From: Aequorivita sp. CIP111184
GTDB taxonomy: Bacteria > Bacteroidota > Bacteroidia > Flavobacteriales > Flavobacteriaceae
Assembly (NCBI RefSeq): GCF_900489465.1
Contig: NZ_UEFQ01000013.1
Location: 310,001 to 374,000, forward strand
DNA: 64,000 nucleotides
Direction: 5' to 3'
The position numbers and the translations under genes are program-made. Positions 25,463 to 34,305 of this stretch are shown in pieces. Position 1 is the first letter of the stretch, and each line of letters opens with the position of its first letter. Below the pieces are notes generated by a model, which was not told the origin of the DNA, searched no databases, and saw only the letters and a list, made by a program, of their open reading frames with translations.

Positions 25463-26806
25463 TTATACCACCCCTTGCGCCAACATTGCTTCGGCTACTT
25501 TAACGAAACCTGCAATATTTGCACCTTTTACGTAATCTACATATCCATCACTATCTTTTCCGTATTGAACGCAGGCGGCGTGAATATCATTCATAATACC
25601 GTGAAGTTTTTCATCCACTTCGGCAGCAGTCCAACTTAAACGCAATGAGTTTTGGGACATTTCCAAACCAGAAGTTGCAACCCCACCGGCATTTGATGCT
25701 TTTCCAGGAGAGAATAAAATCTTTGCTTTTTGGAATGCTTCAATTGCTTCTGGCGTACAAGGCATATTAGCCCCTTCGCCTACACAAATACATCCGTTAT
25801 TTAAAAGCATTTGTGCTTCTTCGCCATTAAGTTCGTTTTGGGTTGCACAAGGCAATGCAATATCACATTTTACCTCCCAAGGGCGTTTTCCGTCAACATA
25901 TTTTGCGTTTGGATATTTCTTAGTGTATTCTGAAATTCGGCCGCGCTTTTCGTTTTTTAAATCCATTACGAACGCTAGTTTCTCTTCGTTGATGCCTTCC
26001 GAATCAAAAATATATCCAGCAGAATCTGAAAAAGTAACAACTTTTCCACCAAATTCAATTGCTTTTTCAGCAGCATATTGTGCAACGTTACCTGAACCAG
26101 AAACCACTACGGTTTTTCCTTTGAAACTTTCACCTTTAGTTGCTAGCATGTTTTTTGCAAAATAAACGTTTCCATATCCAGTAGCTTCTGGACGTATAAG
26201 AGAACCGCCATATGAACGACCTTTACCGGTAAGCACTCCCGTAAATTCATTACGGATACGCTTATATTGACCAAACATAAAACCAATCTCGCGGCCACCA
26301 ACTCCAATATCTCCTGCTGGAACGTCAGTGTCTGGACCAATATGTCTTGAAAGTTCTGTCATAAAACTTTGACAGAAACGCATAATTTCAGCATCGCTTT
26401 TGCCTTTTGGTTCAAAGTTTGCTCCCCCTTTACCACCACCCATAGGGAGTGTGGTCAAGCTGTTTTTGAATGTTTGTTCAAATCCTAAAAACTTAAGAAT
26501 ACTAAGGTTTACGGAAGGGTGAAAACGCAAACCTCCTTTATAGGGTCCGATTGCTGAATTAAATTCAATTCTATATCCTTTGTTTACATGTATTTCACCT
26601 TTATCATCTGTCCACGGCACACGGAAAAGGATGGTGCGTTCAGGTTCCACCATTCTTTCCAACAATTTTTTGTTTGCATACTTTTCGTTCTCTTCAATAA
26701 ACGGGATAACGGTTTCAGCAACTTCCGTTACTGCCTGCAGAAATTCAGGTTCATTGGGATTGAGTTTTTCAACTTCAAAAATGAAATCTTTTATACTTTG
26801 CTTCAT
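25463..26806 (-). CDS. gdhA: NADP-specific glutamate dehydrogenase
   Basis: 447 residues, the usual length of hexameric anabolic enzymes of the E. coli GdhA type. Motifs: RVPWTDDKGEIHVNKGYRIE, NSAIGPYKGGLRFHPSVN, the catalytic Lys in LPMGGGKGGANFEPKG, TDVPAGDIGVGGREIG, and the Rossmann segment VVVSGSGNVAQYAAEKA. It makes glutamate from 2-oxoglutarate, ammonium and NADPH. It is a different subfamily from the enzyme at 6606-7901, so the cell has separate anabolic and probably catabolic routes. It has its own promoter and terminator. Confidence 0.94.
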   Translation of the reverse strand: MKQSIKDFIFEVEKLNPNEPEFLQAVTEVAETVIPFIEENEKYANKKLLERMVEPERTILFRVPWTDDKGEIHVNKGYRIEFNSAIGPYKGGLRFHPSVNLSILKFLGFEQTFKNSLTTLPMGGGKGGANFEPKGKSDAEIMRFCQSFMTELSRHIGPDTDVPAGDIGVGGREIGFMFGQYKRIRNEFTGVLTGKGRSYGGSLIRPEATGYGNVYFAKNMLATKGESFKGKTVVVSGSGNVAQYAAEKAIEFGGKVVTFSDSAGYIFDSEGINEEKLAFVMDLKNEKRGRISEYTKKYPNAKYVDGKRPWEVKCDIALPCATQNELNGEEAQMLLNNGCICVGEGANMPCTPEAIEAFQKAKILFSPGKASNAGGVATSGLEMSQNSLRLSWTAAEVDEKLHGIMNDIHAACVQYGKDSDGYVDYVKGANIAGFVKVAEAMLAQGVV

Positions 26807-26938
26807 TGTTTAAATTTTTATTTTACTTTTAGCGAATTCCGTTGATATCTGTTTGTTTAATAGCATTTTATCAAATTTCCTTTTTAAGGATTTAATAAAA
26901 AAAACTATTTTAAATAAACTATTCACATAAGGAAGGCA

Positions 26939-26946
26939 CAAATATA
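26939..26946 (-). promoter_or_regulatory. -7 promoter element upstream of gdhA
   Basis: On the minus strand the sequence is TATATTTG, an exact TAnnTTTG match, giving a leader of roughly 125 nt before the gdhA start at 26806. No clear -33 element was found. Confidence 0.4.
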
Positions 26947-27028
26947 AGCGTTATGATAAAAACTGTGCGTCAATTTTTTACAAATTAGCTAAATAGCATT
27001 ATTAATTTCACTGTTAAACATGTTTTTA

Positions 27029-27036
27029 TATATTTG
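27029..27036 (+). promoter_or_regulatory. -7 promoter element of the outer-membrane-type gene
   Basis: TATATTTG, exact match to TAnnTTTG, 28 bp before the ATG at 27065. Confidence 0.45.
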
Positions 27037-27064
27037 CTATGTCTCAATCTAAACCCAAATTATA

Positions 27065-27865
27065 ATGAATACCAGATTTTTGCTATTGGTATTTTTCTTG
27101 TTGGTATTTTCGAAACAAGAAGCTTACAGTCAATTTGGCTTTTCTCACGAAGTGGGTTTAATTACAGGTCCTGTTGTTTTCTATTCAGATTTTGGGCAAC
27201 GTAACAACTTTGAAACAAATGGCAAGAACACAGGTTTTGGTATTGGGCTTATTCATTATCTCAACTTTTCCTATCGTGCGGACTGTAACTGTTATACCCG
27301 CGATAAATATTTCAATGACCACTTTAAAGTGCGTAATGAAATAGATTACCACAAAACAAGTTTAGCACATTATGGTCGTTGGGTAGATCCTGATCAAACT
27401 TCACTGTTTGCAGACCAGCTTCGTGCCATGAGTGGTTCGGTTAGCGTTTTTGAAATTGGTTCCCAACTTGAATATTTTCCGTTGAGCATCCGCGATTTTG
27501 CTGCAGGTGCTTATAAGATTGCACCTTTTATAAGCTTTGGTGTACACTATGTAAATTTTGATCCTGAAGTTGAATCATCTTTGGGTCCATTAAATAGTCC
27601 TATAACTACCCCCGATAAATATTTTAATTCCTTTCAACAGGATCCAGGTTCTACTTGGGCTGTTGTTGGTAGTGTCGGAATTCGTTATAAACTAACGCCT
27701 TTGAGCGATCTTATGCTGGATAGCCGTTGGGAGTATTATTTTTCTGATTATGTGGATGGACTTAGCCCAAGCCTTGATAACAACGGAACAACACCAGTAC
27801 CTGAAAACAAAGCCAATGAATGGATTTATTGGTTGAATATTGGCTATATTTATTATATCGATTAA
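27065..27865 (+). CDS. THC0290_0291-like family protein, probably outer membrane
   Basis: 266 residues. A signal peptide (MNTRFLLLVFFLLVFSKQEAYSQ) precedes FGFSHEVGLITGPVVFYSDFG, a beginning I associate with the flavobacterial family named THC0290_0291. The remainder alternates hydrophobic and polar residues with many aromatics (GIGLIHYLNFSYRADCNCYT; APFISFGVHYVNF; WIYWLNIGYIYYID). It ends in an aromatic residue-rich strand, as in outer-membrane barrels. No function is known. Single gene between a promoter and a strong bidirectional terminator. Confidence 0.78.
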   Translation: MNTRFLLLVFFLLVFSKQEAYSQFGFSHEVGLITGPVVFYSDFGQRNNFETNGKNTGFGIGLIHYLNFSYRADCNCYTRDKYFNDHFKVRNEIDYHKTSLAHYGRWVDPDQTSLFADQLRAMSGSVSVFEIGSQLEYFPLSIRDFAAGAYKIAPFISFGVHYVNFDPEVESSLGPLNSPITTPDKYFNSFQQDPGSTWAVVGSVGIRYKLTPLSDLMLDSRWEYYFSDYVDGLSPSLDNNGTTPVPENKANEWIYWLNIGYIYYID

Positions 27866-27880
27866 AAAAATACTGCATTA

Positions 27881-27917
27881 AAAAAAGGGTCTGATTTTTT
27901 AAATTCAGACCCTTTTT
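27881..27917. terminator. Bidirectional intrinsic terminator
   Basis: AAAAAAGGGTCTGA (27881-27894) pairs with TCAGACCC (27905-27912) followed by TTTTT. It serves both converging genes. Confidence 0.85.
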
Positions 27918-27939
27918 ATTTTCTATTAATAAATTTGAA

Positions 27940-29082
27940 TTAACCTATTGCCTGCTCCAAATCTGCAATCAAATCGTCCACATCTTCAATACCTACAGAA
28001 AGACGGATCAACGAATCCACAATCCCGGTTTTTTCACGTTCCTCTTTTGGAATGCTTGCATGCGTCATACTAGCGGGATGCCCGGCGAGACTTTCAACAC
28101 CGCCCAAGCTTTCCGCCAAGGTGAAGATTTTTAGATTTTCCACTATTTTTATGGCATCTTCATAATTGTTCCCTTCGGTTACAAATGAAATCATTCCGCC
28201 AAAATCCTTCATTTGATCCTTCGCAATTTTATGATTTGGATGACTTTCAAAACCGGGCCAATATACTTTTTCAATTTTCGGATGCTTTGCCAAATACTCT
28301 GCAACTACTTTCCCATTTTCACAATGGCGCTGCATCCGAATGTGAAGTGTTTTCAAACCTCTCAAAACAAGAAAACTGTCCTGTGGCCCACAAACTGCAC
28401 CACTTGCGTTTTGGATAAAATAAAGTCTATCTGCAAGATTTTTATCTTTCACAACTAACGCACCCATCACCACATCACTATGTCCACCAAGATATTTTGT
28501 GGCGCTGTGCATCACTATATCTGCACCCATTTCCAATGGTTGTTGCAAATAGGGTGTTGCAAAAGTGTTGTCAACCGCAAGTAGAACTTTGTGTTTTTTT
28601 GCAATTAAAGCCGCCTGTTTAATGTCTATGATGTTCATCATTGGGTTGGTTGGAGTTTCCACCCAAATGAGTTTGGTTTTATCATTTACGTAATCTTCAA
28701 TTTTATCGGCACTTTCCATCCCGATGAAATGAAACTTTATACCGAATCCTTCAAAAATCTTTGTGAACAAACGATAAGTTCCGCCGTAAAGATCATTGGT
28801 TGAAATTACTTCATCGCCGGGCTTCAAAAGTTTCATAACCGCATCAATTGCCGCAAGACCGCTTCCGAAGGCAAGACCAAACTCTCCATTTTCAATACTG
28901 GCGAAAGCGCGTTCTAAAGCAGCCCGCGTTGGGTTTCCACTTCTGGAATATTCAAAACCTTTATGGCCGCCGGGGGTAGTTTGTGAATAGGTTGAAGTTT
29001 GGTAGATTGGCGGCATTACAGAACCATAAGCTGGATCTATATTATGTTGGCCTCCATGTATTGTTTTCGTGTTGAATTTCAT
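27940..29082 (-). CDS. Cystathionine gamma-synthase/lyase type PLP enzyme
   Basis: 380 residues from ATG 29082 (MKFNTKTIHGGQ); twelve more residues to an upstream in-frame start look non-conserved. Trans-sulfuration motifs: YQTSTYSQ, EYSRSGNPTRAALE, FGSGLAAIDAV, the PLP lysine in HSATKYLGGHSDVVMG near residue 198, and SLGGVESLAGHPASMTHASI near the end. The family joins O-acyl-homoserine with cysteine or splits cystathionine; the sequence alone does not settle which. Monocistronic. Confidence 0.9.
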   Translation of the reverse strand: MKFNTKTIHGGQHNIDPAYGSVMPPIYQTSTYSQTTPGGHKGFEYSRSGNPTRAALERAFASIENGEFGLAFGSGLAAIDAVMKLLKPGDEVISTNDLYGGTYRLFTKIFEGFGIKFHFIGMESADKIEDYVNDKTKLIWVETPTNPMMNIIDIKQAALIAKKHKVLLAVDNTFATPYLQQPLEMGADIVMHSATKYLGGHSDVVMGALVVKDKNLADRLYFIQNASGAVCGPQDSFLVLRGLKTLHIRMQRHCENGKVVAEYLAKHPKIEKVYWPGFESHPNHKIAKDQMKDFGGMISFVTEGNNYEDAIKIVENLKIFTLAESLGGVESLAGHPASMTHASIPKEEREKTGIVDSLIRLSVGIEDVDDLIADLEQAIG

Positions 29083-29177
29083 TTGAATACTATAAATTAT
29101 AAAATGATAATGGAGCACTATTAAAACTATATTTTAGGTTTTAATATAACTTTCACAATACCTGATTTTAAAGTTAT

Positions 29178-29185
29178 TACTTTTG
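29178..29185 (+). promoter_or_regulatory. -7 promoter element
   Basis: TACTTTTG, exact TAnnTTTG match, 57 bp before the lipoprotein gene start at 29242. Confidence 0.45.
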
Positions 29186-29241
29186 AAATACAAATGTAAG
29201 AGTTTCATTTGTGATACCTAACTAGCTATTCCTTTTGACTT

Positions 29242-30000
29242 ATGACTAACAAAATTACGGTCGTGGCTTTGATTGCGCTTATAAGCGTAGGCTGCAACCA
29301 AGAAAAAAATATTGAAATTTCTTCTGAAAGTTTTACTGAAAAGGAACTAAAGATTTGTAAAAATAGCAAGTGCCCCGAAGTAACTATCAATTATGTGGAA
29401 GTTTTTGGCGATGATGAAGTTTCAGAAAAAATAAACAACAAAATAAAAAACTTTATCTTCTCTTCCCTTTTGATGGGTGAAGATACTATCCCCACCGCCA
29501 AAACTATTCAAGAAGCTGCAACTGGTTTTATTGAAGCTTATAATGCAGATAAAGCCCAATTCACCGATATGGCTGGGGAATATTTCGCTGAAATCTCTGT
29601 GAATGAAATTTATTCTTCAAAAGAACACTTGTGTTTTGAAATGCGTCAATATCTTTTTACTGGAGGCGCACACGGTTATGGTACTACTTCATTTTTGAAC
29701 ATTGACCCCACAACGGGGGAAGAACTTACCTCAAAAAAACTTTTTAAAAACAATAAAGAATTCATCGCATTTGCTGAAAAGAAATTTAGATTGCAACAAA
29801 AAATAGCGAAAGAGCAATCCATTAATGATAACGGCTTTTGGTTTGAAAATGATAAATTCTATCTTCCCGAAAGCGTTGGTTTCACTCAGGACAGTCTTAT
29901 TTTTGTTTATAACCAATACGATATCGCAAGTTATGCCGATGGACCAATTGAATTAAAAATAGACATAAAAGAAGCAGAGCCTTTCTTAAGTATTGATTAA
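29242..30000 (+). CDS. DUF3298/DUF4163-type lipoprotein
   Basis: 252 residues. The N-terminus VVALIALISVGC is a lipoprotein signal with the modified Cys at residue 18. CPEVTINYVEVFGDD and INNKIKNFIFSSLL match the DUF4163 part, and LFTGGAHGYGTTSFLNIDPTTGEEL with the end LIFVYNQYDIASYADGPIEL is the DUF3298 part, also found in the anti-sigma factor RsiV of Bacillus. Role unknown, probably periplasmic. It heads a three-gene run with the ArsC-like and EamA genes. Confidence 0.85.
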   Translation: MTNKITVVALIALISVGCNQEKNIEISSESFTEKELKICKNSKCPEVTINYVEVFGDDEVSEKINNKIKNFIFSSLLMGEDTIPTAKTIQEAATGFIEAYNADKAQFTDMAGEYFAEISVNEIYSSKEHLCFEMRQYLFTGGAHGYGTTSFLNIDPTTGEELTSKKLFKNNKEFIAFAEKKFRLQQKIAKEQSINDNGFWFENDKFYLPESVGFTQDSLIFVYNQYDIASYADGPIELKIDIKEAEPFLSID

Positions 30001-30009
30001 TTTTGGAGT

Positions 30010-30366
30010 ATGCAAAAAGTATATTATTTATCAAGTTGTGATACCTGTAAACGAGTGATGGACGAAATAGAAATTCCTTCCTCATTCATAAAACAAGATA
30101 TAAAAGTACAGGGCATCACTGAAGAAGAATTGGATGAACTTTTCAACCTCACTGATAGTTATGAGGAGCTTTTCAGCCGAAGAGCAAAGCTTTATCAAGA
30201 ACGAAGTTTAAAAGATGAAAACCTTTTGGATGAAGATTATAAAGGCCTCATCTTGGAGCATTACACTTTTTTAAAGCGCCCCATAATAGTAAACAACGAC
30301 AAAATTTTTATCGGCAGTAGCCCAAAGACTGTTGCGGCTGCTAAAAAATCTATTTATAGCAATTGA
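30010..30366 (+). CDS. ArsC/Spx-like thioredoxin-fold protein
   Basis: 118 residues. KVYYLSSCDTCKRVMDEI carries a CxxC motif at residues 9-12 (CDTC), and FLKRPIIVNNDKIFIGSSPK is the conserved Arg-Pro region of the arsenate-reductase family. Middle residues (LFSRRAKLYQE) also fit. True ArsC uses a single Cys in CxxS, so this is more likely a Spx/YffB-type oxidoreductase or regulator. Its stop overlaps the start of the next gene by 4 bp. Confidence 0.82.
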   Translation: MQKVYYLSSCDTCKRVMDEIEIPSSFIKQDIKVQGITEEELDELFNLTDSYEELFSRRAKLYQERSLKDENLLDEDYKGLILEHYTFLKRPIIVNNDKIFIGSSPKTVAAAKKSIYSN

Positions 30367-31265
30367 CCAACCAACGCATTTTTGCGCTTTTGGCAGCAAC
30401 TACTGCCAGCACTATTTATGGCATAAACCACACAATTGCCAAAGGGTTAATGCCAGATGTAATCAAGCCGTTTGGTTTTATATTACTTCGCGTTTCTGGT
30501 GCTGCAGTGATTTTTTGGATTTTAAGTCTTTTCTTCCCTTCAGAAAAAGTGGAACGCCGTGATTGGTTTCGATTTGTAATCTGTGCTTTTTTCGGAATGG
30601 TTTTGAATATGCTTGCCTTTTTTAAAGGTCTCAGCCTTTCCACCCCTATCAACAGTTCGGTTATTATCACAGTTTCACCAGTTTTATTATTAGTGCTTTC
30701 TGCCTTTATTTTAAAAGAGAGGATAACCTGGGTGAAAACACTAGGCATATTTTTAGGACTAGGCGGAGCGTTGGTTTTAATTCTCTTTGGATTGAAGGAA
30801 CAGCCTAATGCTCCAAATATTCCTCTCGGAAACCTTCTCTTTATAATAAACGCAACCTCTTATTCTATTTACTTAATTTTAGTGAAACCGTTAGTGCCTA
30901 AATACAGTTCCATTACTTTAATGAAATTTCTCTTTCTGTTTGCTTTCCTAATAAATCTGCCAATTGGTATTTCAGAATTTACTGAAGTAGCCTGGGCCAG
31001 TCTTCCCTTCGAGGATCTTTGGAAACTAGGCTTTGTGGTTCTATGTACTACAGTTATGACTTATCTTCTAAATATTTACGCTCTGAAACAATTAAGTCCA
31101 TCCACTATTGGCGCATTTATTTATTTGCAGCCCGTAATTGCGGTGATTTTTGCTGTAATAGTTGGCGCGGACAGCCTCACTACTTTACGAATAGGCGCCG
31201 CGGTTTTAATATTTTTGGGTGTTTACCTTTCCACGATAAAACGTGCCCGTAAATTTTCAAATTAA
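30363..31265 (+). CDS. EamA/DMT family transporter
   Basis: 300 residues with ten hydrophobic segments in two EamA repeats (residues about 5-140 and 155-295). IYGINHTIAKGLMPDVIKPF in helix 1 and the internal TLGIFLGLGGALVLI are typical. The only start that keeps helix 1 is TTG 30363, which overlaps the previous stop codon; this favours translational coupling. Substrate unknown: amino acids, nucleosides or other metabolites. It converges with a thioesterase gene and overlaps its end by 4 bp. Confidence 0.88.
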   Translation: MTNQRIFALLAATTASTIYGINHTIAKGLMPDVIKPFGFILLRVSGAAVIFWILSLFFPSEKVERRDWFRFVICAFFGMVLNMLAFFKGLSLSTPINSSVIITVSPVLLLVLSAFILKERITWVKTLGIFLGLGGALVLILFGLKEQPNAPNIPLGNLLFIINATSYSIYLILVKPLVPKYSSITLMKFLFLFAFLINLPIGISEFTEVAWASLPFEDLWKLGFVVLCTTVMTYLLNIYALKQLSPSTIGAFIYLQPVIAVIFAVIVGADSLTTLRIGAAVLIFLGVYLSTIKRARKFSN

Positions 31266-31735
31266 AGATCTATTGGCCGTTGGCTATACTTTCGGGTGTT
31301 TTCTTTAGTAAGAATTCTGAAGTCATCCGTCTTTTCCAATGAATCGAATTTATCATAAAACTCCTTCGGAAGGTCTACAAGTGTTCTTTTTTTCAAATCA
31401 ATCCACCCTCCCATCATTTCACAACGAGCGCAGTTTTTTCCGTTTTCATCATAAAAATTATGAAGAAATTCAAAATACATTCCACCTTCCGATAAGCCCT
31501 TCAATTGAAGCGAAACAGTAACTGGTTTTCCAGGAAAAAATTCCTTGAAATAATACATATGCTCATAAAATGCCACCGGACCCAAATTATACTCTGATAA
31601 ATGAAACTGATCCATCCCACATTCCATCAAAAAACTCATCCGGGTATGACTCATGTAGTCTATATAGGCGCTATTGCGCAAATGACGGTTGGCATCTACA
31701 TCGCTCCAGCGTATTTCAAATTGTTTTGTATACAT
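31262..31735 (-). CDS. Acyl-CoA thioesterase, 4HBT hotdog family
   Basis: 157 residues. WSDVDANRHLRNSAYIDYMS is the hotdog active-site region, with the conserved Asp in SDVDANRH. EHMYYFKEFFPGKPVTVSLQ is the central-helix follow-up. It hydrolyses acyl-CoA or acyl-ACP thioesters; chain specificity is not readable. Single gene transcribed toward the EamA gene. Confidence 0.85.
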   Translation of the reverse strand: MYTKQFEIRWSDVDANRHLRNSAYIDYMSHTRMSFLMECGMDQFHLSEYNLGPVAFYEHMYYFKEFFPGKPVTVSLQLKGLSEGGMYFEFLHNFYDENGKNCARCEMMGGWIDLKKRTLVDLPKEFYDKFDSLEKTDDFRILTKENTRKYSQRPIDL

Positions 31736-31761
31736 CTTATAATTTTTCTACAAATTTAAAG

Positions 31762-31769
31762 TACTTTTG
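31762..31769 (+). promoter_or_regulatory. -7 promoter element
   Basis: TACTTTTG, exact TAnnTTTG match, 53 bp before the hydrolase start at 31822. Confidence 0.45.
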
Positions 31770-31821
31770 TTATGCAAGCATAGTAAATATGTTTAGTTTG
31801 TGTTAAAATTCTATTTAGAAA

Positions 31822-32778
31822 ATGTCGCTCATTAAAAGCAATTACAAACCTACATTCCCTTTTAAAAACGGACACTTCTCCACTATTTATTCTGCCAAAC
31901 TTCGTCCTTCGCCATCTTTAATCCAAGAACGCGAACGCATACAATTGTTCGATGGCGATTTTATGGATATCGATTGGTCTTTTTCTAAAACGCCAACACA
32001 AAAAGTAACAATCCTGCTCCACGGTTTGGAAGGAAACGCCCAACGGACCTATATGAAAGGCCAAGCAAAGATTTTAAACCAAAATGGCTGGGATGCTGCT
32101 GCGGTAAATTTTAGGGGCTGTAGCGGGGAGGCAAATATTTCCTATCAATCATACAACGCGGGAAAAACGGACGATTTGGAAGCGGTTATCAATTCGATTC
32201 TTAAAAAGAATAAATACAGTGAAATTGTTTTGATGGGTTTCAGCCTTGGAGGAAACTTACTTTTGAAATATTTGGGCGAACGCGAATCTTTTCCGAAGGA
32301 AATTAAAAGAGCCGTCGCCATTTCAACTCCCTTGAGTTTAAAAGGTTCTTTGGAATCCCTGAATGAATTTTCCAATTGGGTATATCGAAATTCCTTTTTG
32401 ATAAATCTTCGGAAAAAATACAAATCCAAAATGAAGGATTTTCCTGAAAAAATGAACCCTTCAGATTATAAAAAAATTACCTCGCTATTACAATTCGACA
32501 ATGTTTATACTGCACCAGCGCACGGATTTAAGGATGCTTTTGACTATTACGAAAAGAACAGTAGTTTACAATTTCTTCCGAATATTGAAATTCCAGTCTA
32601 TATTTTGAATGCCGAAAATGACAGCTTCCTTTCTTCAGATTGTTATCCAATAGCATTGGCATCAAAAATGAAAAACCTCTATTTAGAAATACCAAAATAT
32701 GGTGGCCATGTGGGTTATCACCAAACCAATAAACTTTATTACAGTGAAGAACGAGTTGTGCAATTTCTTAAAGAATAA
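31822..32778 (+). CDS. YheT-type alpha/beta hydrolase
   Basis: 318 residues. FKNGHFSTIYSAKLRP at the start and ILLHGLEGNAQRTYMKGQA are family marks, with the nucleophile elbow GFSLGGN near residue 142. An Asp in NAENDSFLS and a His in GGHVGYH near the C-terminus complete the triad. Members are esterases of uncertain substrate (human ABHD1/3 relatives). It precedes yicC by 80 bp, but a new promoter lies in between. Confidence 0.85.
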   Translation: MSLIKSNYKPTFPFKNGHFSTIYSAKLRPSPSLIQERERIQLFDGDFMDIDWSFSKTPTQKVTILLHGLEGNAQRTYMKGQAKILNQNGWDAAAVNFRGCSGEANISYQSYNAGKTDDLEAVINSILKKNKYSEIVLMGFSLGGNLLLKYLGERESFPKEIKRAVAISTPLSLKGSLESLNEFSNWVYRNSFLINLRKKYKSKMKDFPEKMNPSDYKKITSLLQFDNVYTAPAHGFKDAFDYYEKNSSLQFLPNIEIPVYILNAENDSFLSSDCYPIALASKMKNLYLEIPKYGGHVGYHQTNKLYYSEERVVQFLKE

Positions 32779-32830
32779 TTTCCTTTTAAAACCCGCCTAC
32801 ATCACTCCACTACCTCCCGCCTAATTTTCT

Positions 32831-32838
32831 TACCTTTG
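32831..32838 (+). promoter_or_regulatory. -7 promoter element of the yicC-gmk-nadD operon
   Basis: TACCTTTG, exact TAnnTTTG match, 20 bp upstream of the yicC start. Confidence 0.5.
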
Positions 32839-32858
32839 CCCTTCAATAAAACAGGAAT

Positions 32859-33716
32859 ATGATTCAATCCATGACGGGCTACGGCAAAGAAGTTGTTCAA
32901 TTGCCATCCAAAACCATTACCATTGAAATAAAATCACTAAACAGTAAAGGGCTAGACCTAAATACGCGCGTTCCATCTACCTATCGTGAAAAAGAACTCG
33001 AAATCCGCGATTTGCTAGCAAAATCATTACAACGGGGGAAAGTAGATTTTTCACTTTATATTGAAGTTACGGGTGAAGAAGTTACAACCAAACTAAACGA
33101 AAGCGTTGTTAAACAATACATGAAGCAGATGGCAAATGTTGTAAACGCAGATCCCGTGGAGCTATTAAAAATGGCGGTACGTATGCCCGATGCTTTAAAA
33201 ACCGAACGCGAAGAAATTGACGAAAAAGAATATGAAGTAATTTTAAAAGGAATCGAAAAAGCCCTGGAAGCTATCAACAAATACAGAACAGACGAAGGTT
33301 TAGTATTAGAGAACGACTTTTGGGAACGCGCTAAAACCATTTCAAAATTATTAGAAGATGTTATCGCTATAGATCCCGAGCGTGTAGATGCGGTAAAGGA
33401 AAGACTTAGAAAAGCTGTTTCAGATTTACAAGAAAAGGTAGACGAGAACCGTTTTGAGCAGGAATTGATTTATTACCTGGAAAAATACGACATTACCGAA
33501 GAAAAAGTTCGTCTTAAAAACCATTTGGAATATTTTGAAGAAGCATTAAAATCACACGATTCCAACGGTAAAAAACTGGGTTTCATAACACAGGAAATAG
33601 GCCGTGAAATAAATACCATTGGTAGCAAAGCAAATTATGCACCTATGCAACAAGTGGTAGTACAAATGAAGGACGAGCTTGAAAAAATTAAGGAACAAGC
33701 CCTAAATGTTTTATAG
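32859..33716 (+). CDS. yicC: YicC family endoribonuclease
   Basis: 285 residues. MIQSMTGYGKEVVQL at the start and the C-terminal GKKLGFITQEIGREINTIGS are the two conserved blocks of the family. E. coli YicC has been described as an endoribonuclease acting on small RNAs. The stop codon abuts the start of gmk with no gap, an order (yicC-gmk) seen in many bacteria, and nadD follows. Confidence 0.92.
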   Translation: MIQSMTGYGKEVVQLPSKTITIEIKSLNSKGLDLNTRVPSTYREKELEIRDLLAKSLQRGKVDFSLYIEVTGEEVTTKLNESVVKQYMKQMANVVNADPVELLKMAVRMPDALKTEREEIDEKEYEVILKGIEKALEAINKYRTDEGLVLENDFWERAKTISKLLEDVIAIDPERVDAVKERLRKAVSDLQEKVDENRFEQELIYYLEKYDITEEKVRLKNHLEYFEEALKSHDSNGKKLGFITQEIGREINTIGSKANYAPMQQVVVQMKDELEKIKEQALNVL

Positions 33717-34289
33717 ATGGAAGGAGGAAAATTGATAGTGTTTTCGGCGCCTTCCGGAAGTGGGAAAACAACCATTGTACAACATTTGTTAAAACAAGAA
33801 GACTTGAATTTAGAATTTTCGGTTTCCTGTACTTCTCGGGAAGCCCGTGGCGATGAAAAGCACGGCGAAAATTATTATTTCATTTCACTCAAAGATTTTA
33901 AGCAACACATAAAAAACGATGATTTTTTGGAGTGGGAAGAGGTGTATCGCGATAATTTTTACGGAACTCTAAAAAGTGAGGTGGAACGTATTTGGAGCCA
34001 CGGAAAAAACGTGATTTTTGATATTGACGTTGTTGGTGGACTTCGCATTAAAAAGAAATATCCCGAAAGAACCTTAGCTGTTTTTGTAAAACCCCCGAGC
34101 ATTGACGAACTAAAAATTCGTTTGAAAAAGCGTAAAACCGAAAGCGACGAGCGTATCAATATGCGCATAGCAAAAGCTTCAGTTGAGCTGGCTACGGCAC
34201 CGCAGTTTGATTACATCATTAAAAACCACGATTTGGAAACTGCTTTAAACGAAGCCCACGATTTAGTGGAAGGTTTTATAAAAGAATAA
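33717..34289 (+). CDS. gmk: Guanylate kinase
   Basis: 190 residues, normal length. P-loop SAPSGSGKTTIV at residues 10-21; the GMP-binding segment CTSREARGDEKHGENYYF; EWEEVYRDNFYGTLKSE; and RLKKRKTESDERINMR in the lid. It phosphorylates GMP to GDP with ATP. Middle gene of the yicC-gmk-nadD operon. Confidence 0.96.
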   Translation: MEGGKLIVFSAPSGSGKTTIVQHLLKQEDLNLEFSVSCTSREARGDEKHGENYYFISLKDFKQHIKNDDFLEWEEVYRDNFYGTLKSEVERIWSHGKNVIFDIDVVGGLRIKKKYPERTLAVFVKPPSIDELKIRLKKRKTESDERINMRIAKASVELATAPQFDYIIKNHDLETALNEAHDLVEGFIKE

Positions 34290-34305
34290 AAAATCATATC
34301 TAGAT

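Noticed and set aside
30010-30366. Arsenate reductase in an arsenic resistance operon
   Set aside because: No arsenite exporter or ArsR gene is adjacent and the motif is CxxC; a Spx/YffB-type protein is more likely.
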